A stretch of 64,000 bases of DNA, taken from NCBI GenBank assembly GCA_965261955.1, contig CBDHEM010000034.1, forward strand, positions 1-64,000. Direction: 5' to 3'. The position numbers were made by a program, and so were the translations under genes. The stretch's first letter is position 1. Every line of letters begins with the position of its first letter. Shown here piece by piece: positions 1 through 11,300 of this stretch. The notes below the pieces were generated by a model. The model worked only from the letters and a program-made list of their open reading frames with translations. It did no database searches and was not told where the DNA came from. The stretch comes from JABAAI01 sp965261955. Lineage in GTDB: Bacteria > Spirochaetota > Leptospiria > Leptospirales > Leptonemataceae.

Positions 1-335
1 GAGGGTCATCATTTCATTCACCAGCTGTGAGGGCCATCATTTCATCCATCAGTGTGAGGGCCATCATTTCATCCGTCACCTGTGAGGGCCATCATTTCAT
101 ACATCAGCTGTGAGGGCCATCATTTCTTCCATCAGCTGTGAGGGCCATCATTTCATCTGTCAGCTGTGAGGGTCATCATTTCATCCACCAGCTGTGAGGG
201 CCATCATTTCATCCATCAGCTGTGCAGGTCATCATTTCTTCCATCAGCTTTGAGGGCCATCATTTCATCCGTCATTGTGGGCTCTCACTTCATCCATTAG
301 CTGTGCGGGCCATCATTTCTTCCATCAGCTGTGAA
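1..335. repeat. 28-bp minisatellite, cut by window start
   Basis: About twelve head-to-tail copies of a 28-bp unit with the core GGGCCATCATTTCATC, varying by point changes and small deletions. The array is already running at base 1, so its true left end lies outside the window. The open frames across it are by-products of the repeat. Confidence 0.9.
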
Positions 336-690
336 GGATTTCTATCACCGAGGCTGGTCATGTACCGAATTCTTGCTGCCCTTTCATGGCAGGATAAGCC
401 ACAAGAGTGCCAATGAGATTATCCTGGATGCTTAAATGTATATTGTGGGCTGAAGGGCTCACAAAAAGATCGAAAGTCCTTTGATCAGTAATCTGATCCA
501 AAGCAGCCACGACCTAGTAAAATTGATATCACCTGCCATGATTTCTCGAATTATAAGCTTGTTTTTGGCCTGGGTGAGCCACATTGCTGGTTGAGTGATC
601 CCGAAGGAAGGTGATTTCAAAGCCACTGCATTTTCTGCCATGATTGATTTGCAGTTGATTGTCAAATATTACATTTTACCGTCATGGTTA
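336..690. other. Spacer without recognisable gene
   Basis: Unique-looking sequence between two minisatellites. A 68-codon minus-strand frame (459-665) exists, but I recognise no domain in it and see no splice context. It may be a scrap of a retroelement; I do not call a gene. Confidence 0.4.
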
Positions 691-2910
691 TCACGGCGAA
701 TGCACAGAGGTCTAGATACACAGGTCACCAATGCGGAGGATGCACAGAGGTAAAGATGTATAGGTCACAAAATCTGCGAGAATGTACAGATATCAAGGTG
801 CATGGGTCACCAATTAGGAGGATGCATTGAGATAGATGTATGGGTCACCAACAAGGAATATGCACAGGGGTCAAGATGCATGGGCCACCATGTCGAGCAT
901 GCACAGAGATAAGATTCAACAATCTCAAGGATGCACAGAGATAAGATTCACCAATGTCAAGGATGCATAGAGATAAGATTCACCAATGTCAAGGATGCAT
1001 AGAGATAAGATTCAACAATGTCGAGCATGCACAGAGATAAGATTCAACAATGTCAAGGATGCTCAGAGATAGGATTCACCAATGTCAAGGATGCTCAGAT
1101 ATAGGATTCACCAATGTCAAGGATGCATAGAGATAAGATTCACCAATGTCGAGGATGCATAGAGATAAGATTCATCAATGTCGAGGATGCATAGAGATAA
1201 GATTCATCAATGTCGAGGATGCACAGAGATAAGATTCACCGATGTTGAGGATGCATAGAGATAAGATTCATCAATGTCGAGGATGCACAGAGATAAGATT
1301 CATCAATGTCGAGGATGCACAGAGATAAGATTCACCAATGTCGAGGATGCATATAGATAAGATTCATCAATGTCGAGACGCCCAGAGATAAGATTCACCA
1401 ATGTCGGGGATGCATAGAAATAAGATTCATCAATGTCGAGGATACACAGAGATAAGATTCACCAATGTCGAGGATGCACAGAGATAAGATTCACCAATAT
1501 CGAGGATGCATAGAGATAAGATTCACCAATGTCGAGGATGCATAGAGATAAGATTCACCAATGTCGAGGATGCATAGCGATAAGATTCATCAATGTCTAG
1601 GATGCATAGAGATAAGATTCATCAATGTCGAGGATGCACAGTGATAAGATTCACCAATGTCGAGGATGCACAGAGATAAGATTCATCAATGTCGAGGATG
1701 CAGATTCACCAACGTCAAGGATGCTCAGAGATAAGATTCACCAATGTCGAGGATACACAGAGATAAGATTCACCAATGTCAAGGATGCATAGAGATAAGA
1801 TTCAACAATGTCGAGGATACACAGAGATAAGATTCATCAATGTCACGGATGCACAGAGATAAGATTCACCAATGTTGAGGATACACAGAGATAAGATTCA
1901 CATTGGTGAACAATGTCAAGGATATATAGAGATATGATTCACCAATGTCGAGGATACACAGAGATAAGATTCCCCAATGTTGAGGATACATAGATATAAG
2001 ATTCACCAATGTCAAGGATGCATAGAGTTAAGATTAACCAATGTCAAGGATGCATAGAGATAAGATTCACCTATATCGGGAATGGACAGAGATAAGATTC
2101 ATCAACTTCAAGGATGCATAGAGATAAGATTAACCAATGTCGAGGATGCACAGAGATAAGATTCACCAATGTCAAGGATGCACAGAGATAAGATTCACCA
2201 ATGTCAAGGATGCATAGAGATAAGATTATCCAATGTCAAGGATGCATAGAGATAAGATTAACCAATGTCGAGGATGCACAGAGATAAGATTCACCAATGT
2301 CAAGGATGCACAGAGATAAGATTCACCAATGTCGAGGATGCATAGAGATAAGATTAACCAATGTCAAGGATGCGCAGAGATAAGATTCACCAATGTCGAG
2401 GATGCACAGAGATAAGATTCACCAATGTCGAGGGTGCATAGAGATAAGATTCACCAATATCAAGGATGCACAGAGATATGATTAACCAATGTCGAGGATG
2501 CACAGAGATAAGATTCACCAATGTCAAGGATACACAGAGATAAGATTCACCAATGTCAAGGATGCATAGAGATAAGATTCATCAATGTCGAGGATGCATG
2601 GAGATAAGATTCACCAATGTCAAGGATGCATAGAGATAAGATTAACCAATGTCAAGGATGCATAGAGATAAGATTCACCAATGTCAAGGTTGCACATAGA
2701 TAAGATTCACCAATGTCGAGGATGCATAGAGATAAGATTAACCAATATCAAGGATGCATAGAGATAAGATCACCATCAAGGATGCACAGAGATAAGATTC
2801 ATCAATGTAAAAGATGCACAGAGAGAAGATCCACCATCGAGGATGCACAGAGATAAGATTCACCAATGTCGAGGATGCACCGAGATAGGATTCATCAATG
2901 ATGCACAGAT
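690..2910. repeat. 32-bp minisatellite, about 60 copies
   Basis: Long array with the core AGAGATAAGATTCACCAATG followed by TCGAGGATGCA. The left 200 bp hold a more diverged, longer variant (CAGAGGT..GGGTCACCAA), and the right end (2780-2910) shows shortened units. Single-base variants such as CACC/CATC/AACC, TCGAG/TCAAG and GCACAG/GCATAG recur in patches, as expected from local unit duplication. Confidence 0.95.
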
Positions 2911-4525
<1,615 letters not shown>

Positions 4526-4527
4526 GA

Positions 4528-4835
4528 CACCTGAAACCACCACAATTTGAACACATATTTTTAGCTGCGATAACTTTTTTTCCCTTTCTTCTGTGCAAAT
4601 ACTATTGATACCAGCATGTTGCTTATTGTGTGTGCTTTAAGATGATATGTAAAAAGTCTCTATAGGCACCTTTTCTCAGAACATATATCAAACACGAAAG
4701 AGTCACTCAAAAAATTGCGTCTACTAGTTTGTGCGAAACCTAACTCCCAGGTGCCTTGACCGACGCGCCCCAAACTCGGTGTGTGGGTTGCTAAAGCCCT
4801 TAGCTGTGATAAAGCGGGGTTTTTTTTTCTAACGT
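4528..4835. mobile_element. Single arm of a foldback/MITE-like element
   Basis: This stretch is clearly homologous to the arms of the inverted-repeat element at 23798-24542. Shared blocks in order are CACAATTTGAACACATATTT, CCCTTTCTTCTGTGCA, TTGCTTATTGTGTGTGCTTT, CTATAGGCACCTTTTCT and TTAGCTGTGATA. Only one arm is present. Where the spacer and second arm should follow there is instead the hairpin at 4839-4958. It is a truncated or rearranged copy, moderately diverged. Confidence 0.75.
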
Positions 4836-4838
4836 GTA

Positions 4839-4958
4839 CCCCCCCCCCCCCCTTGAGTTGCGGGTTTGAGAGGAGGCGGGATCAAAGAAACGCAATTTCT
4901 TTGATCCCGCCTCTTCTCAACTCCGCAACTCAGGGGGGGGGGGGGGGGGGGGGGGGGG
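4839..4958. repeat. Near-perfect hairpin capped by poly-C and poly-G
   Basis: A run of C (4839-4852) leads into an arm reading TTGAGTTGCGG...GGCGGGATCAAAGAAA. After a loop of about five bases the complement follows (TTTCTTTGATCCCGCC...CGCAACTCA), and it ends in a long G run (4933-4958). Arms plus homopolymer caps can fold into one long stem. It could be a small palindromic element or an assembly or replication artefact at a C/G tract. Confidence 0.85.
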
Positions 4959-4976
4959 TTTCACGGCCTTCACTGA

Positions 4977-5915
4977 TCATAATCCCCTTGTAGGGGCCAT
5001 GACAAATTCTGTGGACCGCTTCCATCGTCCAACAGGACATCTCTCTTTTATGGCAGAGTTCACAAATGATGTACAACACGTGTCAGGTCGAGACAATGAT
5101 GATTGCCGACCGCTTTGACGGCTAGCGGCCTGCGGAGGCGTTTCCTGACCTCCGGATGAGGTGGGCCATGTCACAAGTTGCTGCAGAAGAGGTGTCACCA
5201 CATTTGCGTGCTTTCTCCACAAACTTGACATTGTAAAAACAGCGTGTACCTGTCTTACATGATGGTGGATGTGCTCGTCTGCCCATTTTCCTGCCGAGAC
5301 TGCAGCGATGCCAGAGGCTAGGGACTGGGCTGCAAGGATATCATCTGCAGCTTTCGCACGATCAGTGATGCTGGTAGGAGGATCTCGGGCAAGCACAACA
5401 CGAACAGACTCTGGAAGCTGCCGCAAGAAAAGGGTGCGGTAAACCACGGACTTCTGGTCATCAGTTGTAGTGAGAGGGTTCATATATCTAAGGTGGCCCG
5501 ATGGTTTGCGGTCACCCAGACCGGAAATAGCAAGGAGGGAAGCATCCCTGTCAGCTTGAATGAGGCCAAAAGTGCTGATTAGTAGTGTCTTTAGTCCATC
5601 AAACTTGCCAATGGCAGGAGGACTCAGAAGAAAGGCAGAGATTTCTTCAGCTGGTTGTCTTGTCCAGACCTTGCATGGCATGATGGTATTTGGTGTCATC
5701 CGCTGTTATGTTCTTGGTGGCAAACTTGGACTCGAGAAAGGAAAACCAGACTTCAGGGCAGGTGGGCCAGAAGATTTGGACTTAAACCGCTACAGCTTGA
5801 ACAGCTCCAGCGATATTGCCCACAGCCCCAACCACTGGGGTTGCTGCTGCTTGGAGAACGTTGACTCGGTGTGCAATACCGTTGAAGTCTGCAGAATCCA
5901 TATTGGTAAAGGTCA
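4977..5915 (-). pseudogene. Decayed retroelement gag (gypsy-like)
   Basis: Reading minus, a likely start near 5915 gives MTFTNMDSADFNG, then stops and frameshifts. The main open stretch (5699-4977) encodes EEISAFLLSPP, LKTLLISTFGL, LAISGLGDRKPS, YRTLFLRQLPESVRVVLA and RAKAADDILA. The series 'L..L.GLGDRKPS..L..M', a leucine-rich block, then 'LPE.VR..LA' is the usual layout of Ty3/gypsy capsid proteins. Upstream, FLESKFATKNIT in another frame fits the capsid N-terminal half, with a frameshift near 5660. Past about 5250 the frames disagree and only weak hints of nucleocapsid/protease remain. No LTR or pol is seen beside it. It is not homologous to the gag of the element at 8.1-13.6 kb. Confidence 0.75.
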
Positions 5916-6140
5916 TATGATTGGACAACTACAACCACATTAGTTGATGTTGCTATCTTTCAAAACTCTTTCTCCTGTTGAGAAGGACTAGAGGAGAGCG
6001 TGCTGAACGTCAGGGTAACCAATGTAGCTGCCTCGTAGGGTGCTACAAAACAGAATCTCTCAAGACAAAACAGAATCTCTCAAGACAAAAACCTATAATA
6101 TTGTTCTTATTGACTTTGCGGGAAAACTAACTAAATGGTA

Positions 6141-6440
6141 GATGAATCAACAGTTTCAACAATAGCAAAAATACATAGCATGTATTGATATGTAGTGTAC
6201 AGACAACAATGAACATATTATAATATCTAGGTGACCCTCTACTAATTAGCTTACACTTGATGCAATCCTCCATATCTCCTCCACTGCTAAACTATGATAT
6301 GCAGGAGCAACAAAACAGACAAGAAGCACTTGAATCTAGCAGAAATTTTTTATTTAAATACAATCGGCGATATTGGATTGACCTGTTAAAAAGAACGAAA
6401 ATTAGAGCCCACCCATGTAGACCACAACCAGCTGTATAAT
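6141..6440. repeat. Dispersed repeat, copy A
   Basis: It shares ordered blocks with 26626-26880: a GTATTGATAT-type block, ATGCAATCCTCC/ATGTAATCCTCC, CCACTGCTAAACTAT, ATATTGGATTGACCTGTTA and CATGTAGACCACAACCAG. The right part (6367-6440) also matches the terminus of the MITE-like palindrome at 17158-17433. So this is a composite or partial copy of a mobile repeat family. The short open frame inside it is not a gene. Confidence 0.7.
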
Positions 6441-7007
6441 GCAAGTCAGTCAGCAATTAGTCCTGGTGAAAGCCAATAGTCAGTGATGAGTTTCAAAAAT
6501 TCTCTGCTTGAGAAATCTATGTGGAAATCGTATTGAGTGGAGTTTTTTTTGCATGAAGAAGGTTGGTAGATGAGAAAGAGGAAACTGTTCTTCTCCGACC
6601 TAAGACTGTAATGTTGCTTTTTTTGTAACCAATAGAAATCATTTTGTTCTAAGCCTCACATGTTGGAATTAGTATGGCCAGGAGAAATTATATAACACCA
6701 TGACTAACTCAAACAACAGCAGAAAAGATTGGAAGAAATGGAAGAAACAGTACGAAGCTGTAGTGGATACCTCTGGTCTTTTTTTCCCTGAATTACGCCA
6801 TAAATGTGGGGGCATGAAACGTGGGCTTTCCCCCCCCCTTTTTTTAAGCAGGGTGTGACTGAAGACTGCAATCAACAGATAACTGGCACTCAAACTTGAA
6901 CTGAAACTTTCCTGGAGTAGTCCTCAAACATCTCGAGAGCTCAAGCGGATACCATTCGACAGCTTACCAAATCTATTAGTAGTAAGCTTTACCACTTAGC
7001 GATTCAT
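6441..7007. other. Spacer without recognisable gene
   Basis: No domain, splice pattern or RNA gene was seen. It contains a C/T homopolymer patch near 6830. Confidence 0.5.
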
Positions 7008-7412
7008 GTACCTCAACAGTCTAGCTCATAAGGATTAAAATTCCTCAACAGTCTGGTTCATAAGTATTAACATTCCTCAACTGTCTGGTTCATAAGGATT
7101 AACATTCCTCAAAAGTCTGGCTCATATTAGTCACATTCCTCTACAGTGTGGTTCATAAGGATTCACGTTCCTCAACAGTTTGGTTCATAAGGATTAACAT
7201 CCCTCAAAAGTCTGGTTCATAAGGATTCATGTTCCTCAAAAGTCTGACTCATAAGGATTAACAATCCTCAAAAGTCTGGTTCATAAGGATTCACGTTCCT
7301 CAAAAGTTTGGCTCATATGGATTCATTTTTCTCAACAGTCTGGCTCATAGGGATTCCCATTCCTCAACAGTCTGGCTCATAAGGATTCACTTTCCTCTAC
7401 AGTCTGGTTCAC
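7008..7412. repeat. 32-bp minisatellite, about 12 copies
   Basis: The unit core is CTCAACAGTCTGGTTCATAA followed by GGATTAACATTC. Copies vary (AACAGT/AAAAGT, GGTTCAT/GGCTCAT). The unit is the same length as, but unrelated in sequence to, the array at 690-2910. Confidence 0.92.
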
Positions 7413-7589
7413 AGGACCATTGAGTAAGAAAACAAAGAGAGAAGACCTGATATTGCTGTACTTTGCCCCATTACAACTCCATCTTTGTGCATTTTGCTGT
7501 CAGATCCAGCAAAAAAATAAACCACTCTGGCAAAAGACTATTAATGTCACTCCCCAAAGTTCTGTCACGTTTTCAACTATGGATTTCCT

Positions 7590-8000
7590 GAGATTTCAAT
7601 TTTTTTTTACATTCTGCTCAATTACCTTTGCTCTTGTCTTCAGTTTGGTTAGTTTAGCGTTCATTTCATGGATACACAAGAAACATTCATTAACATGACT
7701 GCTTGATTCAATTATCCTTTCAGATCCAGAGACTAGCATGTATAGCACTTTCACAAATATCCCCGATATGATTTGCAATGTTTGCGTTATGAAATAAGAG
7801 TTCACATTCAGGACTTTGCACTGTTTGGCTGAATGTCTCTCCATTGAAAGACACAGAAGTATAATTATCCATCAAAAAAGCCGTCTTCCCATCTTTTGTC
7901 TTCAGAACTCCTGTTCTTGCAGTCACTATTTCAACAAAGCAATTGTCTGGGTGGCCGGCACAAATTTAGAGCCATTCTATAAGGCTCAGCAGAGCGGCAA
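7590..8000 (-). pseudogene. Relic of a transposase-associated protein
   Basis: Reading minus from about 8000, one frame gives CAGHPDNCFVEIV, RTGVLKTKDGKTAFLMDN, FSQTVQSPECELLF and HIGDICESAIHASL and then stops. A second frame that overlaps it downstream gives SSHVNECFLCIHEMNAKL TKLKTRAKVIEQNVKK, a coiled-coil-like stretch. From memory this order (Cys-containing domain, 'K.GK..A.LD', 'T.R...C.LL', then 'SSH.N.R.L..PEK...L..L..R....') resembles a large family of transposon-related proteins in sponges and cnidarians. I cannot name it with certainty. The frame change and stops make it a pseudogene. Confidence 0.45.
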
Positions 8001-8084
8001 GAGTTTCACAATTCAAAGATTGGTACATAAGCTAAGGTGGAGTCATATTTGGATTAATTTTCTGGTTATATACAAACAAGTGTA

Positions 8085-8143
8085 GTGGGAGTTTATCATC
8101 TACAGTCAAACAGTGTCTGATGACAGGTGGTTGCCTGGACGAT
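8085..8143. repeat. Left stub of the ~105-bp array split by the LTR element
   Basis: The bases CTACAGTCAAACAGTGTCTG, then GGTGGTTGCCTGGACGAT, match the unit that resumes at 13633. The array was therefore one block before the retrotransposon inserted. Confidence 0.85.
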
Positions 8144-8628
8144 TGTCAGGCAACTGCCTATGAGAGACCTAGTCTCCTTGGGTCTGCTGCAGAGACCTCT
8201 TTAGACCTTGCAATTACCTGTGACGCCTAGTCCTGTTGTTAGACTTCCCAGCCCAACAACCTTAACTAGACCAGCCTGTTAACATACACCCAGGCTCACT
8301 TTCCTTACAACACTTGGTTTATAACAATTACAGAAATGCTTAGAAATACTTCAAATACAACACTATGTTCAGATTTATCTTCCCTCCCTGGTTCTCTCTT
8401 AGCTACTAGCTATCAGTCCTTATCCCTCCTTACAGTCTGACCAATCAGGCCCCCTGGAAGGTTATTGGAATGTTCTCTCCTTAAATGGTTATGACTTCAG
8501 TTTCTTGTGTAATTAAGTTCTGTGGTTCTAAGTTTAGACTTGTATACTTGCGTTTGTGGTTTTGTAGACTTGATCCTTTCCTGATAGTCAGGGATGGCTA
8601 GTGAGAGACAGGAGAGCCATCCCTGACA
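8144..8628 (-). repeat. 3' LTR of the retrotransposon
   Basis: 485 bp, bounded by TGTCAGG and CCTGACA. It is collinear with 13147-13632 with scattered substitutions. The RNase H reading frame of the element runs about 40 bp into it. Confidence 0.93.
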
Positions 8629-9468
8629 TCTCCCCTTCCTCAAGACGAGAACCATGTTCTCTTGAAAGCCCATCGGCATTTCCATTCCTCCTTCCTGGTC
8701 GGTAGGCCATGGTGTAGTTGTATGGCTGCAGGGCTAGTATCCATCTCGCGATGCATCCGTGACTATCTTTCAGCTGTGAGATTTGGGTGAGGGGATTGTG
8801 GTCGGGTTCGATCCTGAAGGGAACTCCTTCCAAATACACTCTGAAATGCTTGACCCCTTCTACGATGGCGAGACCTTCATGCTCTATCACTGAGTATTTG
8901 GTTTCTCTTGGAAGTAGCTTTCTAGTGCCATAGGCAATGGGGTGTTCGTCGCCCATGTCGTCTTGTTGACTTAGGACGTAACCAATACCAGAATTCGAGG
9001 CGTCTGTTTGGAGTATGAATTCCTTTCCCCAGAGAGGTGTACTCAGTACAGGTTAGTTTGTCAGCATGTCTTTTAACTTCTGAAATGAAGTCTCCAACTG
9101 CTCAGTCCAGATAACTCTGTTTGGCATTTCCTTCCGGGTCAAATTCGATAAGGGTGTGGCTATAGTTGAGAAGGTTGTGATAAATCTGCGCTAGTAGCCA
9201 CAAAGCCCTAGGAAAGCCCGTACATCCTCTTAGTCTTCGGTTGTTTGAATTCTTTAACTGCCTTGACTTTCTCCTCCATTGGTCTCACTTGACCATTCCC
9301 AACTACGTGCCCTAGGTACGTGCACGAGTTGCAGGCAAAGCGACATTTCTTTTCTTTGATTTTCAGCCCTGCCTGTTGTAGCCTTGTGAATACTTCTCGT
9401 AAGTGATATATGTGTTCGTCCCAAGTCTGACTGTGTACAATGATGTCATGTAGATAGGAGACCGCGTA
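8588..9468 (-). pseudogene. RT palm end, connection and RNase H of the LTR element
   Basis: This continues the RT after a TAG at 9469-9471. YAVSYLHDIIVHSQTW corresponds to the RT active-site block Y-x-D-D, but the first Asp is His (9445-9456), which should abolish catalysis. Then follow LKIKEKKCRFAC and YLGHVV, a frameshift near 9240, and FLGLCGY-stop-RRFITTFS (thumb). After another stop come WGKEFILQTDASNSGIGYVL, EHEGLAIVEGVKHFRVYL, EPDHNPLTQ and GNADGLSR, which supply the usual RNase H acidic positions. It ends just past the polypurine tract, inside the LTR. Confidence 0.88.
8629..8641 (-). promoter_or_regulatory. Polypurine tract
   Basis: On the minus strand GAGGAAGGGGAGA directly abuts the 3' LTR, the position where plus-strand DNA synthesis is primed in LTR elements. 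Confidence 0.85.
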
Positions 9469-11070
9469 CTAGTGGGTGTCATGGAAGATCTGGTCCATTA
9501 ACCTCTGGAAGGTGGATGGGGCTGCTACTAGGCCAAATGGCATGGTGGTGAATTCATATTTCCCCCAGGGGGTTACGAAAGCCGTCTTCTCCTGACTAGA
9601 CTTTTCCATTGGCACCTGCCAATAACCTTTGGTCAGGTCGAGTGCAGTAATCCACTTTGCATCTCCAATCCCATCTATCAGTTCTTCTATCCTAGGTATC
9701 GGATAGGGGTCAGCTTGGGTGCCGAGATTCAACTTTCGGTAATCAATACATAAACTTTTGGTCCCATCTCCTTTGGGTACCAAGACCACTGGGGAGGCCC
9801 AGGGGCTCTTTGATGGTACAATAATGTTCTGCTCGAGTAATATCTTGATTTCGTTCCGCAGGAACTCGTGGGATGAGTAGGGAAGGCGGTACGGTGGTAA
9901 CCGGATGGGGGAAGCATCGCTAGTTTCGATCGTGTGCTCAACCATACTTGTTCTCCCAGGTACATCATTGATGACCTCCTGAAATTCTGTTTTCAATTGT
10001 TCCAGCTCATTCCTTTGATGTGGTTGTAGCTGGGTAGGCTGTTTTATTTGGTCTTGTGTCGTATCAGGCATTTCTCCATCGACGGCAAGCAGTACTGCTG
10101 GAACTGGGGAGTGCCACCCCTTCATTCCATTGACATGGAATGTCCGAAACCTTTTTGGTCCTTGACCTAAGTCCACTTGGTATGTTACCTCTGTCAGTTT
10201 CTTAGTGATAACTACTGGGCCTCTCCATTCGTTTTGTAACTCACTCAGCCGTCTGGGCTGGAACACCCAAACATAGTCACCTACATTGAAACTCCTTTCG
10301 ATCGCTTTGTCATCGTGGTACTTTTTGTGTGCTAGTTTGGCTTCTTTTTCTTTTATTGTGGCCATTCCCTGTACTATCTCCAGCTTATCTCCTAGAGCTC
10401 TGAGATATTCCACCACCTCGATATCCCATTCTCCTTTTTTCCCTTTCCAGTATTTTGCCAGCTCATCAATCGGGGTCTTCATGGTTAAACCGAAAAGAAG
10501 TTCGAATGTGGAGTATCCTGTTGTACTGTGGGCTGTTCCTTGGTAAGCCCACAGAACAAAGGGCAAACACTTATCCCACTCTTTAGTGCTTTTCTGTGTC
10601 AACTTTTTGAGTAGTCTTTTCGTTGTGGCATGAAAGTTTTCAACCATACCATCTGTTTGGGGATGGTATGGGGATGTCTTAATCTGGTGAATACCAGTCA
10701 GCTGACAAAATTGGTGCATGGTCTTCGACACAAAGTTGCTACCATTATCAGATAACACTTCCTCAGGGATTCCTAGCCTAGCGGTCATCTCTACCAAGCA
10801 GTCAAGAAGCGTTTCTGTTGAGGTATTCTTGAGAGGAAATGCTTCTGGCCACTTGGTAGCATAATCCATCACTACCAAAACATATTTATTCCCACTCTTG
10901 GTTCGTTTGAGGGGCCCAAAAATGTCCATAGCTACCCTTTGAAAAGGGACACTCATCAGAGGTAGGCAATGTAATGGTGCACGCTGAGTGGTCATTGGTT
11001 TAGCCCGCTGACATATGGGACATGACATGCACACATTTCTTACATCCATGGTGAGGTTGGGCCAATCCAT
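9469..11070 (-). pseudogene. Integrase followed by reverse transcriptase (pol)
   Basis: A 533-codon open stretch. Residues 14-20 hold the second half of the HHCC zinc finger (CMSCPIC). The catalytic core has Asp49 (MDIFGPL), Asp108 (LSDNGSNF) and Glu144 (TDGMVENFH), with exactly 35 residues between the last two, an intact D,D-35-E triad. A GPY/F-type module follows (EWRGPVV...FRTFHVNGMKGW). Without any chromodomain the frame passes to RT: EILLEQNI-like helix, SPWASPVVLVPKGDG, CIDYRKLN, ALDLTKGYWQVPM, YEFTTMPFGL, FQRLMDQIF. A TAG then interrupts just before the YxDD block. The first Met is only where the open stretch begins; the protein continued upstream past a TAG at 11074-11076. Confidence 0.92.
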
Positions 11071-11073
11071 GCT

Positions 11074-11300
11074 CTATCGTATTATCACCAGTGTCCTTGC
11101 CTGTCCAAAGTGACCTGCCATCGGTGAGCAGTGTGCCATCTTTAAGATTTCAGTTTGACTCTCCCTTGGTACGACTACAAGGTTCTTTCCCCCGGTTGAG
11201 AAGGGCTTCCTCAACAGAAGTCCCCTTTCCCACAGATAAGGACCCTCTCCCTGATCTGCTTGCTGTCTCACCTTCTCCAGAGACGGGTGGTTTGTTGTAG
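11074..11300 (-). pseudogene. Integrase N-terminal zinc-binding part
   Basis: This frame encodes LEKVRQQADQGEGPYLW, LLLRKP, VVVPRES and MAHCSPMAGHFGQART. The two His of the integrase HHCC finger are in the last block, and the two Cys lie in the next open stretch across an in-frame TAG (11074-11076). It joins the upstream gag-protease frame by a -1 shift around 11285-11296, where the gag frame runs out (..ALQQTTRLWRR-stop). That could be an indel or a programmed shift; no classic slippery heptamer was recognised. Confidence 0.85.

Noticed and set aside
459..665. 68-codon minus frame with AGDIN, faintly like an endonuclease GDFN motif
   Set aside because: One short partial motif only, no flanking LINE sequence found.
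690..2910. CRISPR-like regular repeats
   Set aside because: Units are strictly head to tail without unique spacers, and the setting is eukaryotic.
11284..11296. Programmed -1 frameshift between gag-protease and integrase frames
   Set aside because: No convincing slippery heptamer, and the element has many other disabling changes; a simple indel is as likely.
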